Shown: one piece after another, positions 54,727 to 62,716 of the stretch
How positions within the stretch are numbered: the first letter of the stretch is position 1
How the letters are laid out: each line of letters opens with the position of its first letter
Assembly (NCBI RefSeq): GCF_001310955.1
Contig: NZ_BAZX01000008.1
Coordinates: forward strand, 80,170-144,169
Direction of reading: 5' to 3'
Length of the DNA: 64,000 nt
Source of the DNA: Marinifilum fragile JCM 15579
GTDB lineage: Bacteria; Bacteroidota; Bacteroidia; Bacteroidales; Marinifilaceae
Notes under the pieces: generated by a model
What the model was told of the DNA's origin: nothing
The model's database searches: none
Seen by the model: the letters and a program-made list of their open reading frames with translations, nothing else
Position numbers and translations under genes: made by a program

Positions 54727-56079
54727 ATGGACAAAGCAGATTCAAAATTATCATTAAAAGAGAAAATCGGATACAGCCTAGGAGATACAGCCTCCCATTT
54801 TGTATGGGATATGGTTGGTTTCTGGATTCTGATATTCTACACCGATACTTTTGGAATCTCGGCAGCCGCTGCGGGAACCATTATGCTAATCGCTCGTTTT
54901 TGGGATATGGTTAGCGATCCGCTAATGGGAATTATTGCAGATAGGACAAAGACCAAATGGGGAAAATTCAGGCCTTATATTTTATGGATGGCTGTACCTT
55001 ATAGTGTTTTAGCTGTTTTGACCTTTACAACCCCAAATTTGGGTCCAACAGGTAAGGTAATTTATGCAGGAACTACCTATTTTCTATTAATGACAGTGTT
55101 CACTGCTATTAACCTGCCTTATTCATCTTTGGGAGCTGTAATGACTTCCGATTCATATGAACGTGCTGGTTTAAATTCCTATCGATTTATATTTGCTTTT
55201 GTTGGGCAGTTTATCGTATCGGGAACAGCATTGTCGTTGGCTTTGTATTTTGGTGGTGGCGATACTGCTAAGGGATATCAATACACATTAATATTGTTTG
55301 GAGGAATCAGTTTGATTCTGTTCTTAATTACCTTTAAAACTACCCGGGAAAGAGTTCAACCTCCAAAGGAACAACAGGAGAACCTTAAAGAGGATTTTAA
55401 AAACTTATTTAAAAACAAACCTTGGGTAATCCTGTTTTTTGTTGGCATCATCTCATTTATCATGTTTGCCATGCAGAATTTGTCCATTGCATATTATTTC
55501 AAGTATTATATTGGGAATGAGGAAAATGTCCAGTTATTCAATGTGATTGGAACGGTAGCGCTTATTGTTGCTATTCCGTTTTCGAAACCATTGGCTCAAA
55601 AATTTGGTAAGAGAAATGTGTTCTTGGCTAGTTCATTATTGTCTGGATTTTTCTTCATTTGCCTTTATATCCCTTCTTCCGATAACCTGTTTCTGATTTA
55701 TATCTTTAATATTCTTGCTAAGATTTCTTATGCTCCAGCAGTTCCTTTGCTTTGGACAATGCTTGCCGATACGGCAGATTATTCGGAATGGAAATCGGGC
55801 CGAAGAGCTACTGGATTGGTATTTTCTGCTGCTACCTTTGCTCAGAAAGCAGGTTGGGGTGTAGGAGGTGCATTGGCAGGATGGTTACTGGCAGTATTCC
55901 AGTTTACAACCAATGCAGAGCAAACAGCAATTGCCATTACTGGAATAAAACTAATGATTTCAGTATTCCCTGGCATTCTATATATGTCATGTGCAATATT
56001 ATTGTATTATTATACCATCGACCATGAAACTTGTGAACGAATGAAAAGAGATTTGGATGCAAGAAGGTTAAATGATTAA
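54727..56079 (+). CDS. GPH-family MFS transporter, second copy
   Basis: Protein of about 450 residues with 12 helices from ATG 54727 (MDKADSKLSLKEKIGYSLGD), chosen because it begins directly before the conserved head; upstream in-frame TTG and ATG (54685) starts exist but add unconserved residues. GPH features: SDPLMGIIADRTKTKWGKFRPYILW, LPYSSLGAVMTSDSYERAGLNSYRF and MLADTADYSEWKSGRRATGLVFSAATFAQKAGWG. Last gene of the laminarin-type PUL. Two GPH proteins and one sugar-porter protein in one locus imply uptake of different products, probably glucose, short beta-1,3 and beta-1,6 oligosaccharides. Confidence 0.9.
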   Translation: MDKADSKLSLKEKIGYSLGDTASHFVWDMVGFWILIFYTDTFGISAAAAGTIMLIARFWDMVSDPLMGIIADRTKTKWGKFRPYILWMAVPYSVLAVLTFTTPNLGPTGKVIYAGTTYFLLMTVFTAINLPYSSLGAVMTSDSYERAGLNSYRFIFAFVGQFIVSGTALSLALYFGGGDTAKGYQYTLILFGGISLILFLITFKTTRERVQPPKEQQENLKEDFKNLFKNKPWVILFFVGIISFIMFAMQNLSIAYYFKYYIGNEENVQLFNVIGTVALIVAIPFSKPLAQKFGKRNVFLASSLLSGFFFICLYIPSSDNLFLIYIFNILAKISYAPAVPLLWTMLADTADYSEWKSGRRATGLVFSAATFAQKAGWGVGGALAGWLLAVFQFTTNAEQTAIAITGIKLMISVFPGILYMSCAILLYYYTIDHETCERMKRDLDARRLND

Positions 56080-56207
56080 AATGCAGTTTTTTGAGAATTA
56101 TATAAGAGTTTCTCTAAACAAGCTAAGGTCATAAAGTTAAGGCTTAAAACTAAAATGACTCTGCATTTAAATTCTAGCTACCAAAAGATCAAATTGATTA
56201 AAGTATA

Positions 56208-56243
56208 AAAAAATGATAGCCATCCTGGGGGAGGATGGCCATC
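56208..56243 (-). terminator. Terminator of the PepSY-like gene
   Basis: GATAGCCATCC (56215-56225) pairs with GGATGGCCATC (56233-56243) around a 7-nt loop; on the minus strand it is followed by a T-rich run (complement of 56207-56213), ending the gene at 56275-56748. Confidence 0.7.
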
Positions 56244-56274
56244 TGTAAAGAGTCATATGCAAAAGTCGATTTGT

Positions 56275-56748
56275 TTATTCTACATCTTCTTCATCTTCTG
56301 TAGATTCATCAACCGAAGAAAATGAAACTTTTTTTGACTCCAATATTTCATATACTTCAGACATTTTTATTTTATAAATGGATTCTCCATCATCTGCCTG
56401 AATTCGATAAAAGTTTATTTTTTCAGGTGTTTCAACCAAGAAAATATTATCGATAACGGCACCTTTATATTTTTTATAAATAGGTTTGGTGATTTCAGCT
56501 GATGCAGATTCCACATTAATTGATGTAGAAGTTTCCAGCCATTTTCCATCATCAGAAAACATAGCAAGCTTATATTCTTCCTCAATATAAAAAGAAGCTT
56601 CATACTCTCCATCTATCTCTGTCCAAATAATATCTTCAGCTTCTGCAAACATTTTTACAAATGCATCATTTACTTGTTTTGGAACATCATAATCCTGTCC
56701 AAAAGCTATCAATGGAAGAATACCTATAAGTAATAATAATTTTTTCAT
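56275..56748 (-). CDS. Exported PepSY-like small protein
   Basis: Protein of 157 residues with a signal peptide (MKKLLLLIGILPLIAFGQ). Segments such as VNDAFVKMFAEAEDIIWTEIDGEYEASFYIEEEYKLAMFSDDGKWLETSTSI follow the PepSY-like/DUF2874 fold (beta-lactamase-inhibitor-like), a family common in Bacteroidota and of unclear function. The C-terminal third is acidic (STEDEEDVE) and may be unstructured. It probably resides in the periplasm. A smaller leaderless relative is found at 61370-61603. Confidence 0.7.
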   Translation of the reverse strand: MKKLLLLIGILPLIAFGQDYDVPKQVNDAFVKMFAEAEDIIWTEIDGEYEASFYIEEEYKLAMFSDDGKWLETSTSINVESASAEITKPIYKKYKGAVIDNIFLVETPEKINFYRIQADDGESIYKIKMSEVYEILESKKVSFSSVDESTEDEEDVE

Positions 56749-56813
56749 TTCAATTGTTTTTAAGAATTATGACATTTAGACGGCATAGTTTTTTAAAGTC
56801 ACAACCGATCACA

Positions 56814-58331
56814 TTATAGTTTTTGAATTTTATATAAATTTTTTCTCATATCTTTTAAATTTCGATAGGTACCATATTCATGTAAGATTTTTAATAAGCT
56901 TAAGTCTAAATCGGCCACCAAGGTCATTTCAGTGTTTGGAGTTGATTCTGCTAATATGGCATCTGTAGGAAATGAAAAGTCAGAAGGGGTGAAAATTGCC
57001 GATTGAGCGTATTGAACATCCATGTTTGATACTTTAGGTAGATTTCCAACACATCCGGCAATAGCAACATAACATTCATTTTCAATGGCTCGAGCTTGGG
57101 CGCATCTTCGAACCCTATAATAGCTGTTTTTAGTATCAGAAATGAAAGGAACAAATAACACTTCAATTTTTTCTTGCGACATTATTCTTGATAATTCGGG
57201 AAATTCAATATCATAACTTGATAGAATCCCAATTTTGCCACAATCGGTTGATAAAACTTTTATTTCATCCCCACCTTTCATTCCCCAATAGGATGACTCA
57301 GCCGGTGTAGGATGAATTTTAAACTGATAATCCATCGTTCCATCTCGACGAAACAAGTAAGAAATCCCCTTTAGTTGATAATCATCAATTACAGGTATGC
57401 AACCTGCTATTATATTTGTGTTATATTTTACTGCAAAATCAGCAAAGGTATTTTTTAACGAATTAGAAATTAAAGCAAGTTTTCGAATGGCTTCGGATTC
57501 AGTTAAATCTTTGAAGTTGGCCAGAAGTGGTGCATGAAATAGTTCTGGAAACAATATAAAATCAACCTTATAGCGACTTAAGGAATCTATAAAATACTCC
57601 ACCTGTTCGATCAAACTTTCTTGATTTTCAAATGGTCGCATCTGCCATTGAACAATTCCAATTCTGATTGTGGTTTTAGGTGAATTAATGAGCAGCTCTT
57701 CTTCCTGGTAGTAAATATTATTCCACTCCAATAAAGTAGCATACTCCTTTGATTCAACATCACCAGGTAAATAACCTTTTAATATTTTTTTTACATGAAA
57801 ATCATTAGCCAACTGAAAACCTAATACAGGATCTTCAATTTCTTTATTTCTAACTTTGTCAATATAAGTTCTAGGACTATAAACATCTGCATAGCGAATG
57901 TAATTTGGGATTCTGCCACCAGCAATTATTGATTTTAAATTTAACTGTTCGCAAAGTTCTTTCCTGGCATCATATAGTCTTCTTCCAAGCCTTTTATCTC
58001 TATGTTCAGGATGCACCAATACCTCTATACCATATAAAACATCCCCATCTTTTGAGTGGGTTGAGAAAGTATAGTTTCCAGTTGCTTGCTCATATGTGTG
58101 CTGGTTCCCAAATTGTTTGTAATCTACAATGATGGATAATGCACAAGCAACAACTTTACTGTTAATTTCGATACATATTTGACCTTCAGGGAATATATTG
58201 AGTAACTTCTCAAGGTCGGATTTACTCCAAAATTGACCGCCAATTCCCGAATAAGCTTCAGTTGATGCCTCTTTTAATGAATAATAGTCATCAATTTCAA
58301 GATGTCTAAGCTCTATTTTTTGTTTTGCCAT
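56814..58331 (-). CDS. GNAT acetyltransferase-nitrilase-family fusion protein with Cys-to-Ser change
   Basis: Protein of 505 residues. The N-terminal half (about 5-160) is a GNAT domain (VLVHPEHRDKRLGRRLYDARKE), and the C-terminal half (about 220-500) belongs to the carbon-nitrogen hydrolase superfamily. The catalytic Glu is seen in FILFPELFHAP and the Lys in QFKIHPTPAE, but where the nucleophile Cys should be in GxxICYDxxFPE the sequence is GILSSYDIEFPE, with Ser before Tyr. The typical reaction (amide or nitrile hydrolysis) therefore looks lost or altered. Fusions of this layout occur in many bacteria, often as an uncharacterised bifunctional family. The gene is monocistronic; 18 bp upstream begins an inverted repeat. 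Confidence 0.85.
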   Translation of the reverse strand: MAKQKIELRHLEIDDYYSLKEASTEAYSGIGGQFWSKSDLEKLLNIFPEGQICIEINSKVVACALSIIVDYKQFGNQHTYEQATGNYTFSTHSKDGDVLYGIEVLVHPEHRDKRLGRRLYDARKELCEQLNLKSIIAGGRIPNYIRYADVYSPRTYIDKVRNKEIEDPVLGFQLANDFHVKKILKGYLPGDVESKEYATLLEWNNIYYQEEELLINSPKTTIRIGIVQWQMRPFENQESLIEQVEYFIDSLSRYKVDFILFPELFHAPLLANFKDLTESEAIRKLALISNSLKNTFADFAVKYNTNIIAGCIPVIDDYQLKGISYLFRRDGTMDYQFKIHPTPAESSYWGMKGGDEIKVLSTDCGKIGILSSYDIEFPELSRIMSQEKIEVLFVPFISDTKNSYYRVRRCAQARAIENECYVAIAGCVGNLPKVSNMDVQYAQSAIFTPSDFSFPTDAILAESTPNTEMTLVADLDLSLLKILHEYGTYRNLKDMRKNLYKIQKL

Positions 58332-58703
58332 GTCTTAAGTGAAATATTGAAAGGGACAGGAATGATAAACTAACATTTATGTGATCAATTAAAATCTGTC
58401 CCTTTCTGTAGTCTGATATATAAACAACAAAACCTAACAAGTGTTTTCAAAAGGAGATAAGCATTCATAAAGTAGAGACGATTGGAAGTGCTACGGCAAC
58501 CAGATTGTAGCACTTCCTATTTCACCCTAAAAAATAAAACATAGTTATAATAAGATAATTTACGTATTTAGTCTTATTGATTAGTGTCCACAACAAACTG
58601 ATTTTTATTAATCTTGTAGGTGAAATAATCATCTCATGTTTCTGCAAATATTTAAACATTACCCTTAAGCAGGATACATATTAGACAGAATAAGGTTGAA
58701 AAG
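58332..58703. other. Intergenic region with an 11-bp inverted repeat and a long hairpin
   Basis: Nothing coding is visible in this 372-bp stretch. It holds the inverted repeat GAAAGGGACAG (58349-58359) / CTGTCCCTTTC (58396-58406) in the leader or promoter of the fusion gene, and a perfect 11-bp hairpin GGAAGTGCTAC (58484-58494) / GTAGCACTTCC (58507-58517) between the genes, without a clear U-tract. The latter may be the weak terminator of the sigma factor gene. Confidence 0.55.
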
Positions 58704-59261
58704 TCACATCATTTCATATGAAAATTTCATTTGTTTGCTGATTTTTTGTTTGGCTCGCTGTAATCTCATTTTTACAGCACTTTCTCCCATATGAAATTGA
58801 TCTTGTAATTCTTTTATACTTTTCCCTTCTAAATATTTTAATTTCAGCATTAGTTGCTCAGTTTCAGATACCGATTTTATAACACTTTCAAGCGATACAT
58901 TGTCTAAGTTATTAGGTTCATACTCTTCATCTGCCAAGTCATAAACTAATGAAGATAGCTTCTCATACTTGTTGCGATATTTTTTTCGGTAATCTTCAAT
59001 ACAGAAGTTGTGCGTAATTCTAAATAACCATGTCGAGAACTCTGAATTGCCTCTAAACAGATGCAGTTTACTAAAAGTTCTAAGGAAAATTTCCTGCACT
59101 AGATCATAGGCCTCAATTGGATCTTTCGAAAAAGAAAGACATTTGTAATATACATTGTTGAAATGTCTTTCATATAAAATGCCCAGACTTGTTTGATCGC
59201 CTTGCAAATGATAATGTACCAATTGTTCATCGGATAAATTCCTATCCACAGACTTTTTCAT
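58704..59261 (-). CDS. ECF-type RNA polymerase sigma factor
   Basis: Protein of 185 residues with sigma region 2 (about 27-95: LGILYERHFNNVYYKCLSFSKDPIEAYDLVQEIFLRTF, FSTWLFRITHNFCIEDYRK) and sigma region 4 (about 125-175: LESVIKSVSETEQLMLKLKYLEGKSIKELQDQFHMGESAVKMRLQRAK). There is no anti-sigma gene next to it, and neither SusCD nor a transmembrane regulator in the neighbourhood, so it is an orphan ECF factor. It is likely to direct a small regulon at a motif unlike the housekeeping promoter. Confidence 0.93.
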   Translation of the reverse strand: MKKSVDRNLSDEQLVHYHLQGDQTSLGILYERHFNNVYYKCLSFSKDPIEAYDLVQEIFLRTFSKLHLFRGNSEFSTWLFRITHNFCIEDYRKKYRNKYEKLSSLVYDLADEEYEPNNLDNVSLESVIKSVSETEQLMLKLKYLEGKSIKELQDQFHMGESAVKMRLQRAKQKISKQMKFSYEMM

Positions 59262-59360
59262 CTTTTAACTTTATAAATTGTTATACACTTAAAAGTATGA
59301 AGTGCTCTTTGGATAAATTTCAGGTAAAATACTGTTTTTATTTCTAAGTGGAATAACAGA

Positions 59361-59386
59361 AAAAAAGTAGGTGATTTCACCTACTT
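59361..59386 (-). terminator. Terminator of the small minus-strand gene
   Basis: AAGTAGGTG (59365-59373), loop ATTT, CACCTACTT (59378-59386). On the minus strand the stem is followed by six or seven T residues, 10 bp after the stop of the 49-residue gene at 59397. Confidence 0.75.
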
Positions 59387-59396
59387 GCAAACTCTA

Positions 59397-59546
59397 TTAA
59401 TGAGATCTTCCATCTAACTCATCGGTCAGAATACCTTGATAATAATCCTGTAAAAGCTTCTTTTTAGGAGCGGATTTAATCGGTTTTCTACTTCGATTTG
59501 ATTTCATTCCTTTTTCAGACATGAAAGTTTTAAATGTTTTAGACAT
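59397..59546 (-). CDS. Small basic protein of 49 residues
   Basis: Short gene from the ATG at 59546 (MSKTFKTFMSEKGMKSNRSRK) to 59397. The product is rich in Lys/Arg/Ser in its first half (RSRKPIKSAPKKKLLQDYYQG) and ends with ILTDELDGRSH. The following strong terminator supports expression as its own transcript; the coding statistics alone would not. Upstream lies the divergent intergenic region shared with the histidine kinase gene. Function is unknown; a nucleic-acid-binding or small regulator role can only be guessed. Confidence 0.5.
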   Translation of the reverse strand: MSKTFKTFMSEKGMKSNRSRKPIKSAPKKKLLQDYYQGILTDELDGRSH

Positions 59547-59713
59547 GATTTTAAGTATTATTTGATCTAATAATTTTGTGCTTATTTGACGCTTGATTAA
59601 TAAAAAAGTCACATCTTATAATAGGTATTGAAATATTATTTAATATTGATATTTAATAATGAAATATTATAAAATTAAAATCTCGGTTTAGTGTAATTCT
59701 GAAAATCAAATTA

Positions 59714-60724
59714 ATGACACAAGAAATCCATAATGATCAGATTAAGAATCTTCTTAGTTCAGTTGTTAATAATGCACCTTATGGCATGATTGCAATTGAT
59801 AATTTTGATCAAATTGTGCTTGTAAACGAGCAGGCAATTTCTTTTTTGAAGCTTGATGTGAACCCCAATGATTTAAATGAACTTGTAATTTTTGATCAAA
59901 TAAAGCATGTAGAGCAATTGTATTTGAAATTGAATCAGATTGTTAAAAATCAATATCAGGATTTTAATATAGATGCGTTGCCATTTGATGATAAGTTTTT
60001 AAATATTCGAGGTAGGAAAATAAAAGAAGGTTATATCGTAACAATCGAGGATATCACCAGAGATAAAGAGATGGAAATGGTTGCTTTAAACTCAATGCTG
60101 GAAGGTCAGGAGTTGGAGAGAAGAAGAATAGCCAAGGAAATTCATGATGGAATCGGCCCAAGTTTATCAACAGTTCGTCTTTTGTTGGAAAATATTTCAT
60201 CAGAAAATAACCGACTCGATAATACAAAGTTCTCTACTCAAATGTCAGTGATTTTTGATATGATTGATTCTTTAACAGGTGATATTAGGGATATTTCACA
60301 TCAGTTAATGCCTAAGTTGTTGATTGATTTTGGTATTATTCCAGCACTGGAGAATCTGATTAATAGAATTAATAAAGCTGAAAGAATAAAAATTATTTTA
60401 TTTCACTCGATTCTTAGTGAGCGATTTCCTGAGTTAATTGAACTAGGCCTGTATCGAATATGTCAGGAATTGATTAATAATTCAGTAAAGCATTCATCGG
60501 CCTCTGAAGTGCAGGTGCAATTAATAGAACATCCAGACAGCATAATTTTAATGGTTGAGGATAATGGCTGTGGATTTGATAAAACATTTGTAATGAAGGA
60601 AAATCCGGGAGTGGGATTAATTAATGTAGAATCTAGAACCAATGCATTTGGAGGTAACTTTATTTTAGATACAGCAATATCAAAAGGAGTTACTGCTACT
60701 ATTGAAATACCTTTGGAAAAATGA
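59714..60724 (+). CDS. NarX-type sensor histidine kinase with PAS domain, cytoplasmic
   Basis: Protein of 336 residues without membrane helices. A PAS domain occupies about 10-115 (LLSSVVNNAPYGMIAIDNFDQIVLVNEQAISFL, GRKIKEGYIVTIEDIT). The HisKA_3 dimerisation helix has His144 in RRRIAKEIHDGIGPSLS, and HATPase_c (about 230-336) carries YRICQELINNSVKHS, VEDNGCGFD and GVGLINVESRTNAFGG. It overlaps the LuxR-type regulator gene by four bases (ATGA), so both are translated together. A soluble PAS sensor suggests redox, small-molecule or light sensing. Confidence 0.93.
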   Translation: MTQEIHNDQIKNLLSSVVNNAPYGMIAIDNFDQIVLVNEQAISFLKLDVNPNDLNELVIFDQIKHVEQLYLKLNQIVKNQYQDFNIDALPFDDKFLNIRGRKIKEGYIVTIEDITRDKEMEMVALNSMLEGQELERRRIAKEIHDGIGPSLSTVRLLLENISSENNRLDNTKFSTQMSVIFDMIDSLTGDIRDISHQLMPKLLIDFGIIPALENLINRINKAERIKIILFHSILSERFPELIELGLYRICQELINNSVKHSSASEVQVQLIEHPDSIILMVEDNGCGFDKTFVMKENPGVGLINVESRTNAFGGNFILDTAISKGVTATIEIPLEK

Positions 60725-61365
60725 CAGGAATGAAGATCAAAATCTTAATAGCTGATGATCATAAAATGTTTAGAGAAGGGATAAAAGCTCTTCTTCAGAA
60801 AGAAAAGATGATTGAAGTTTGCGGTGATGCGGATAATGAACATGATATTCTAAGTTTAATTAAATTATCTCGTCCGGATGTTGTTTTGATGGATATTGAT
60901 ATGGGTACAACCAGCGGTATCAATCTAACAGAAAAAATTAAGGCATATGATGGGAGTATAAATGTATTAGCGGTATCTATGCATGGAGATAAAGAATATG
61001 TGGTAAAAATGTTAGAGGCTGGAGCTGTTGGGTACATTCTTAAAAATGCAGGCAAGGAAGAGATGTTAAGAGCGATTAAATGTGTTGCGGTTGGCGATAC
61101 TTATTTAAGCGGCGAAGTTTCAAAAAACCTGATGTTTGGTAGAATTGAAAAATCAAAAACAGAAAAATCGATTTCCTTAACAAAACGTGAAATAGAGATA
61201 TTAAAGCTTATTGCACAAGAATTTTCAAATAATGAAATTGCATCTCAGTTATTTGTAAGTGTAAGAACAGTGGATACCCATCGGAGAAATTTAATGGAAA
61301 AATTGGCGGTTAAAAATACTGCTGGTTTGGTTAAATATGCTTTTAGAAATAAACTTGTAGAATAG
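60721..61365 (+). CDS. NarL/LuxR-type response regulator
   Basis: Protein of 214 residues: receiver domain (about 5-120) with acidic residues in ILIADDHKMFREGI, the phospho-acceptor Asp58 in VVLMDIDMG and Lys in YILKNAGKEE, and a LuxR-type helix-turn-helix (about 150-212: LTKREIEILKLIAQEFSNNEIASQLFVSVRTVDTHRRNLMEKLAVKNTAGLVKYA). ATG 60721 overlaps the kinase stop in ATGA. It is the partner of the NarX-type kinase. The stop lies 4 bp from the convergent PepSY-like gene. Confidence 0.94.
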   Translation: MTGMKIKILIADDHKMFREGIKALLQKEKMIEVCGDADNEHDILSLIKLSRPDVVLMDIDMGTTSGINLTEKIKAYDGSINVLAVSMHGDKEYVVKMLEAGAVGYILKNAGKEEMLRAIKCVAVGDTYLSGEVSKNLMFGRIEKSKTEKSISLTKREIEILKLIAQEFSNNEIASQLFVSVRTVDTHRRNLMEKLAVKNTAGLVKYAFRNKLVE

Positions 61366-61369
61366 TATA

Positions 61370-61603
61370 TCATTCACTAAAAACTTTAACCAATTTTCCA
61401 TTGTTCGTGAAAATCGCGTTTATTGATTCTTCTTGATAAAAAAATTTCACTTTATACATTTCATGACCAAGCATCCGCCATTTAATATTGGATGCTGCAG
61501 GAAAATAATTCTTAAAAGCCCTTAGAACACTGCTATTAGGTAAGGTTTTCCAATATATGAAGGAATCTAATATATCGTTATCCAAACTTCTCTTTTTACT
61601 CAT
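61370..61603 (-). CDS. Small PepSY-like protein, leaderless
   Basis: Protein of 77 residues from the ATG at 61603 (MSKKRSLDNDILDSFIYW); an upstream ATG 21 bp away is also in frame. The core VLRAFKNYFPAASNIKWRMLGHEMYKVKFFYQEESINAIFTNNGKLVKVFSE matches the single PepSY-like repeat (x-F-x-x-x-F-P-x-A-x-x-I-x-W), as in the exported protein at 56275-56748, but without a signal peptide. It lies tail-to-tail with the response regulator, and may be regulated by that pair (inference). Confidence 0.6.
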   Translation of the reverse strand: MSKKRSLDNDILDSFIYWKTLPNSSVLRAFKNYFPAASNIKWRMLGHEMYKVKFFYQEESINAIFTNNGKLVKVFSE

Positions 61604-61662
61604 ATTTTGTGCCTTATTTACCATTAGACGACAATTAGAGCATCAAGTCACATAACAAAACA

Positions 61663-61689
61663 AAGGCTTCTTGCTAAACATGAAGCCTT
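61663..61689 (-). terminator. Terminator of the MscS gene
   Basis: AAGGCTTC (61663-61670) pairs with GAAGCCTT (61682-61689) around an 11-nt loop; on the minus strand TTGTTTTG follows. It lies about 95 bp after the stop of the MscS gene. Confidence 0.6.
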
Positions 61690-61784
61690 CTCATAATCTT
61701 TTATTGTAGTTATTTTTGATATGTTTTTTGAATTGCAATTTTTTAAATGACTTGATATCATGTGATTTGATAATCTTTAGTGAG

Positions 61785-62642
61785 TTATTTTCTAAGGTAG
61801 ACTGTTTGATGTGGAAAAGGGATTTCAATGTCGCTTTTATCAAAATTTTCTTTAATGGATTTTAGTAAATCACATTTCATCACAAATGCTTTTCCATTAT
61901 TCTCGGCCCAAACATATGCTCTTAAGAGTACACTGGAGTCAGCTAACTGAATAACACGAACTATTACTTTTTCAACCCCTTCTTCAATTTCTGCTTCTGA
62001 TCTGTTATCAATAAGATTTGGGTGTTTTTCTGCTTCTGATCGTATAATTGAAATGGCATTATCTATAGATGAAAAATAACTTATTCCAATTTCAACAAAT
62101 GCACATACTTTTGGATCAGCAATTGAGGAATTAAGAATAGTTTCAGAACTGATTACAGAATTTGGGATAATTACCCGTCTGTTTTCCGGGTTTTTGATGA
62201 CAGTATGTCTTAGTGTTATATCTTCAACAGTTCCAAAATGTAGATCTCCAACCTTTATGTAATCACCAACTCTAAAAGGTTTGAAAATGACCACAAAGAT
62301 ACCGCTAACGATATTTGAAAAGGCTTGTTGTGAAGCAAAACCAACAATTGCAGCAAGTATACCTGCACTGGCTAACAAGCTAACACCAATACTTTTTAAT
62401 TCAGGAATCGAATAAAATACAATGATAATAACCAAGATGAATATTAGAAAACTTACCGCATTTTTTAAAAAGTTGTAATTTGTAGGATCCGCATTTAATT
62501 TTTTCGCAGACCTTAGAACCATGCGATGCATAAAAAAGCGAATCACTTTAGAAGCAATGAATCCAATAAGAATGGCAAAGATTACAAACAATACTTTATA
62601 GCCTATGCCTAAATCCTTTAAAATACTTTCAACTGCAGCCAT
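61785..62642 (-). CDS. Small-conductance mechanosensitive channel (MscS family)
   Basis: Protein of 285 residues from the ATG at 62642 (MAAVESILKDLGIGYKVLFV); 111 bp of upstream frame is rejected as start because the family begins here. Three membrane helices are followed by the pore-lining TM3 with glycine/alanine packing (LLASAGILAAIVGFASQQAFSNIVSGIFVVIFKPFRVGDYI), then the Lsm-like beta domain (GTVEDITLRHTVIKNPENRRVIIPNSVISSETILN) and the C-terminal alpha/beta domain. It releases solutes on hypo-osmotic shock. The start is 75 bp from the divergent CorA gene. Confidence 0.93.
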   Translation of the reverse strand: MAAVESILKDLGIGYKVLFVIFAILIGFIASKVIRFFMHRMVLRSAKKLNADPTNYNFLKNAVSFLIFILVIIIVFYSIPELKSIGVSLLASAGILAAIVGFASQQAFSNIVSGIFVVIFKPFRVGDYIKVGDLHFGTVEDITLRHTVIKNPENRRVIIPNSVISSETILNSSIADPKVCAFVEIGISYFSSIDNAISIIRSEAEKHPNLIDNRSEAEIEEGVEKVIVRVIQLADSSVLLRAYVWAENNGKAFVMKCDLLKSIKENFDKSDIEIPFPHQTVYLRK

Positions 62643-62716
62643 CTGAAATAAGTAATATTGAGTAAATTTAACTGTTAGAAATAAAATTAAATATAGTATA
62701 AAATACAACTGTTTGG

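Noticed and set aside
54660..54914. Separate small gene starting MKYFFECLYVV
   Set aside because: It overlaps the transporter gene in another frame, and its later part translates transporter codons out of frame.
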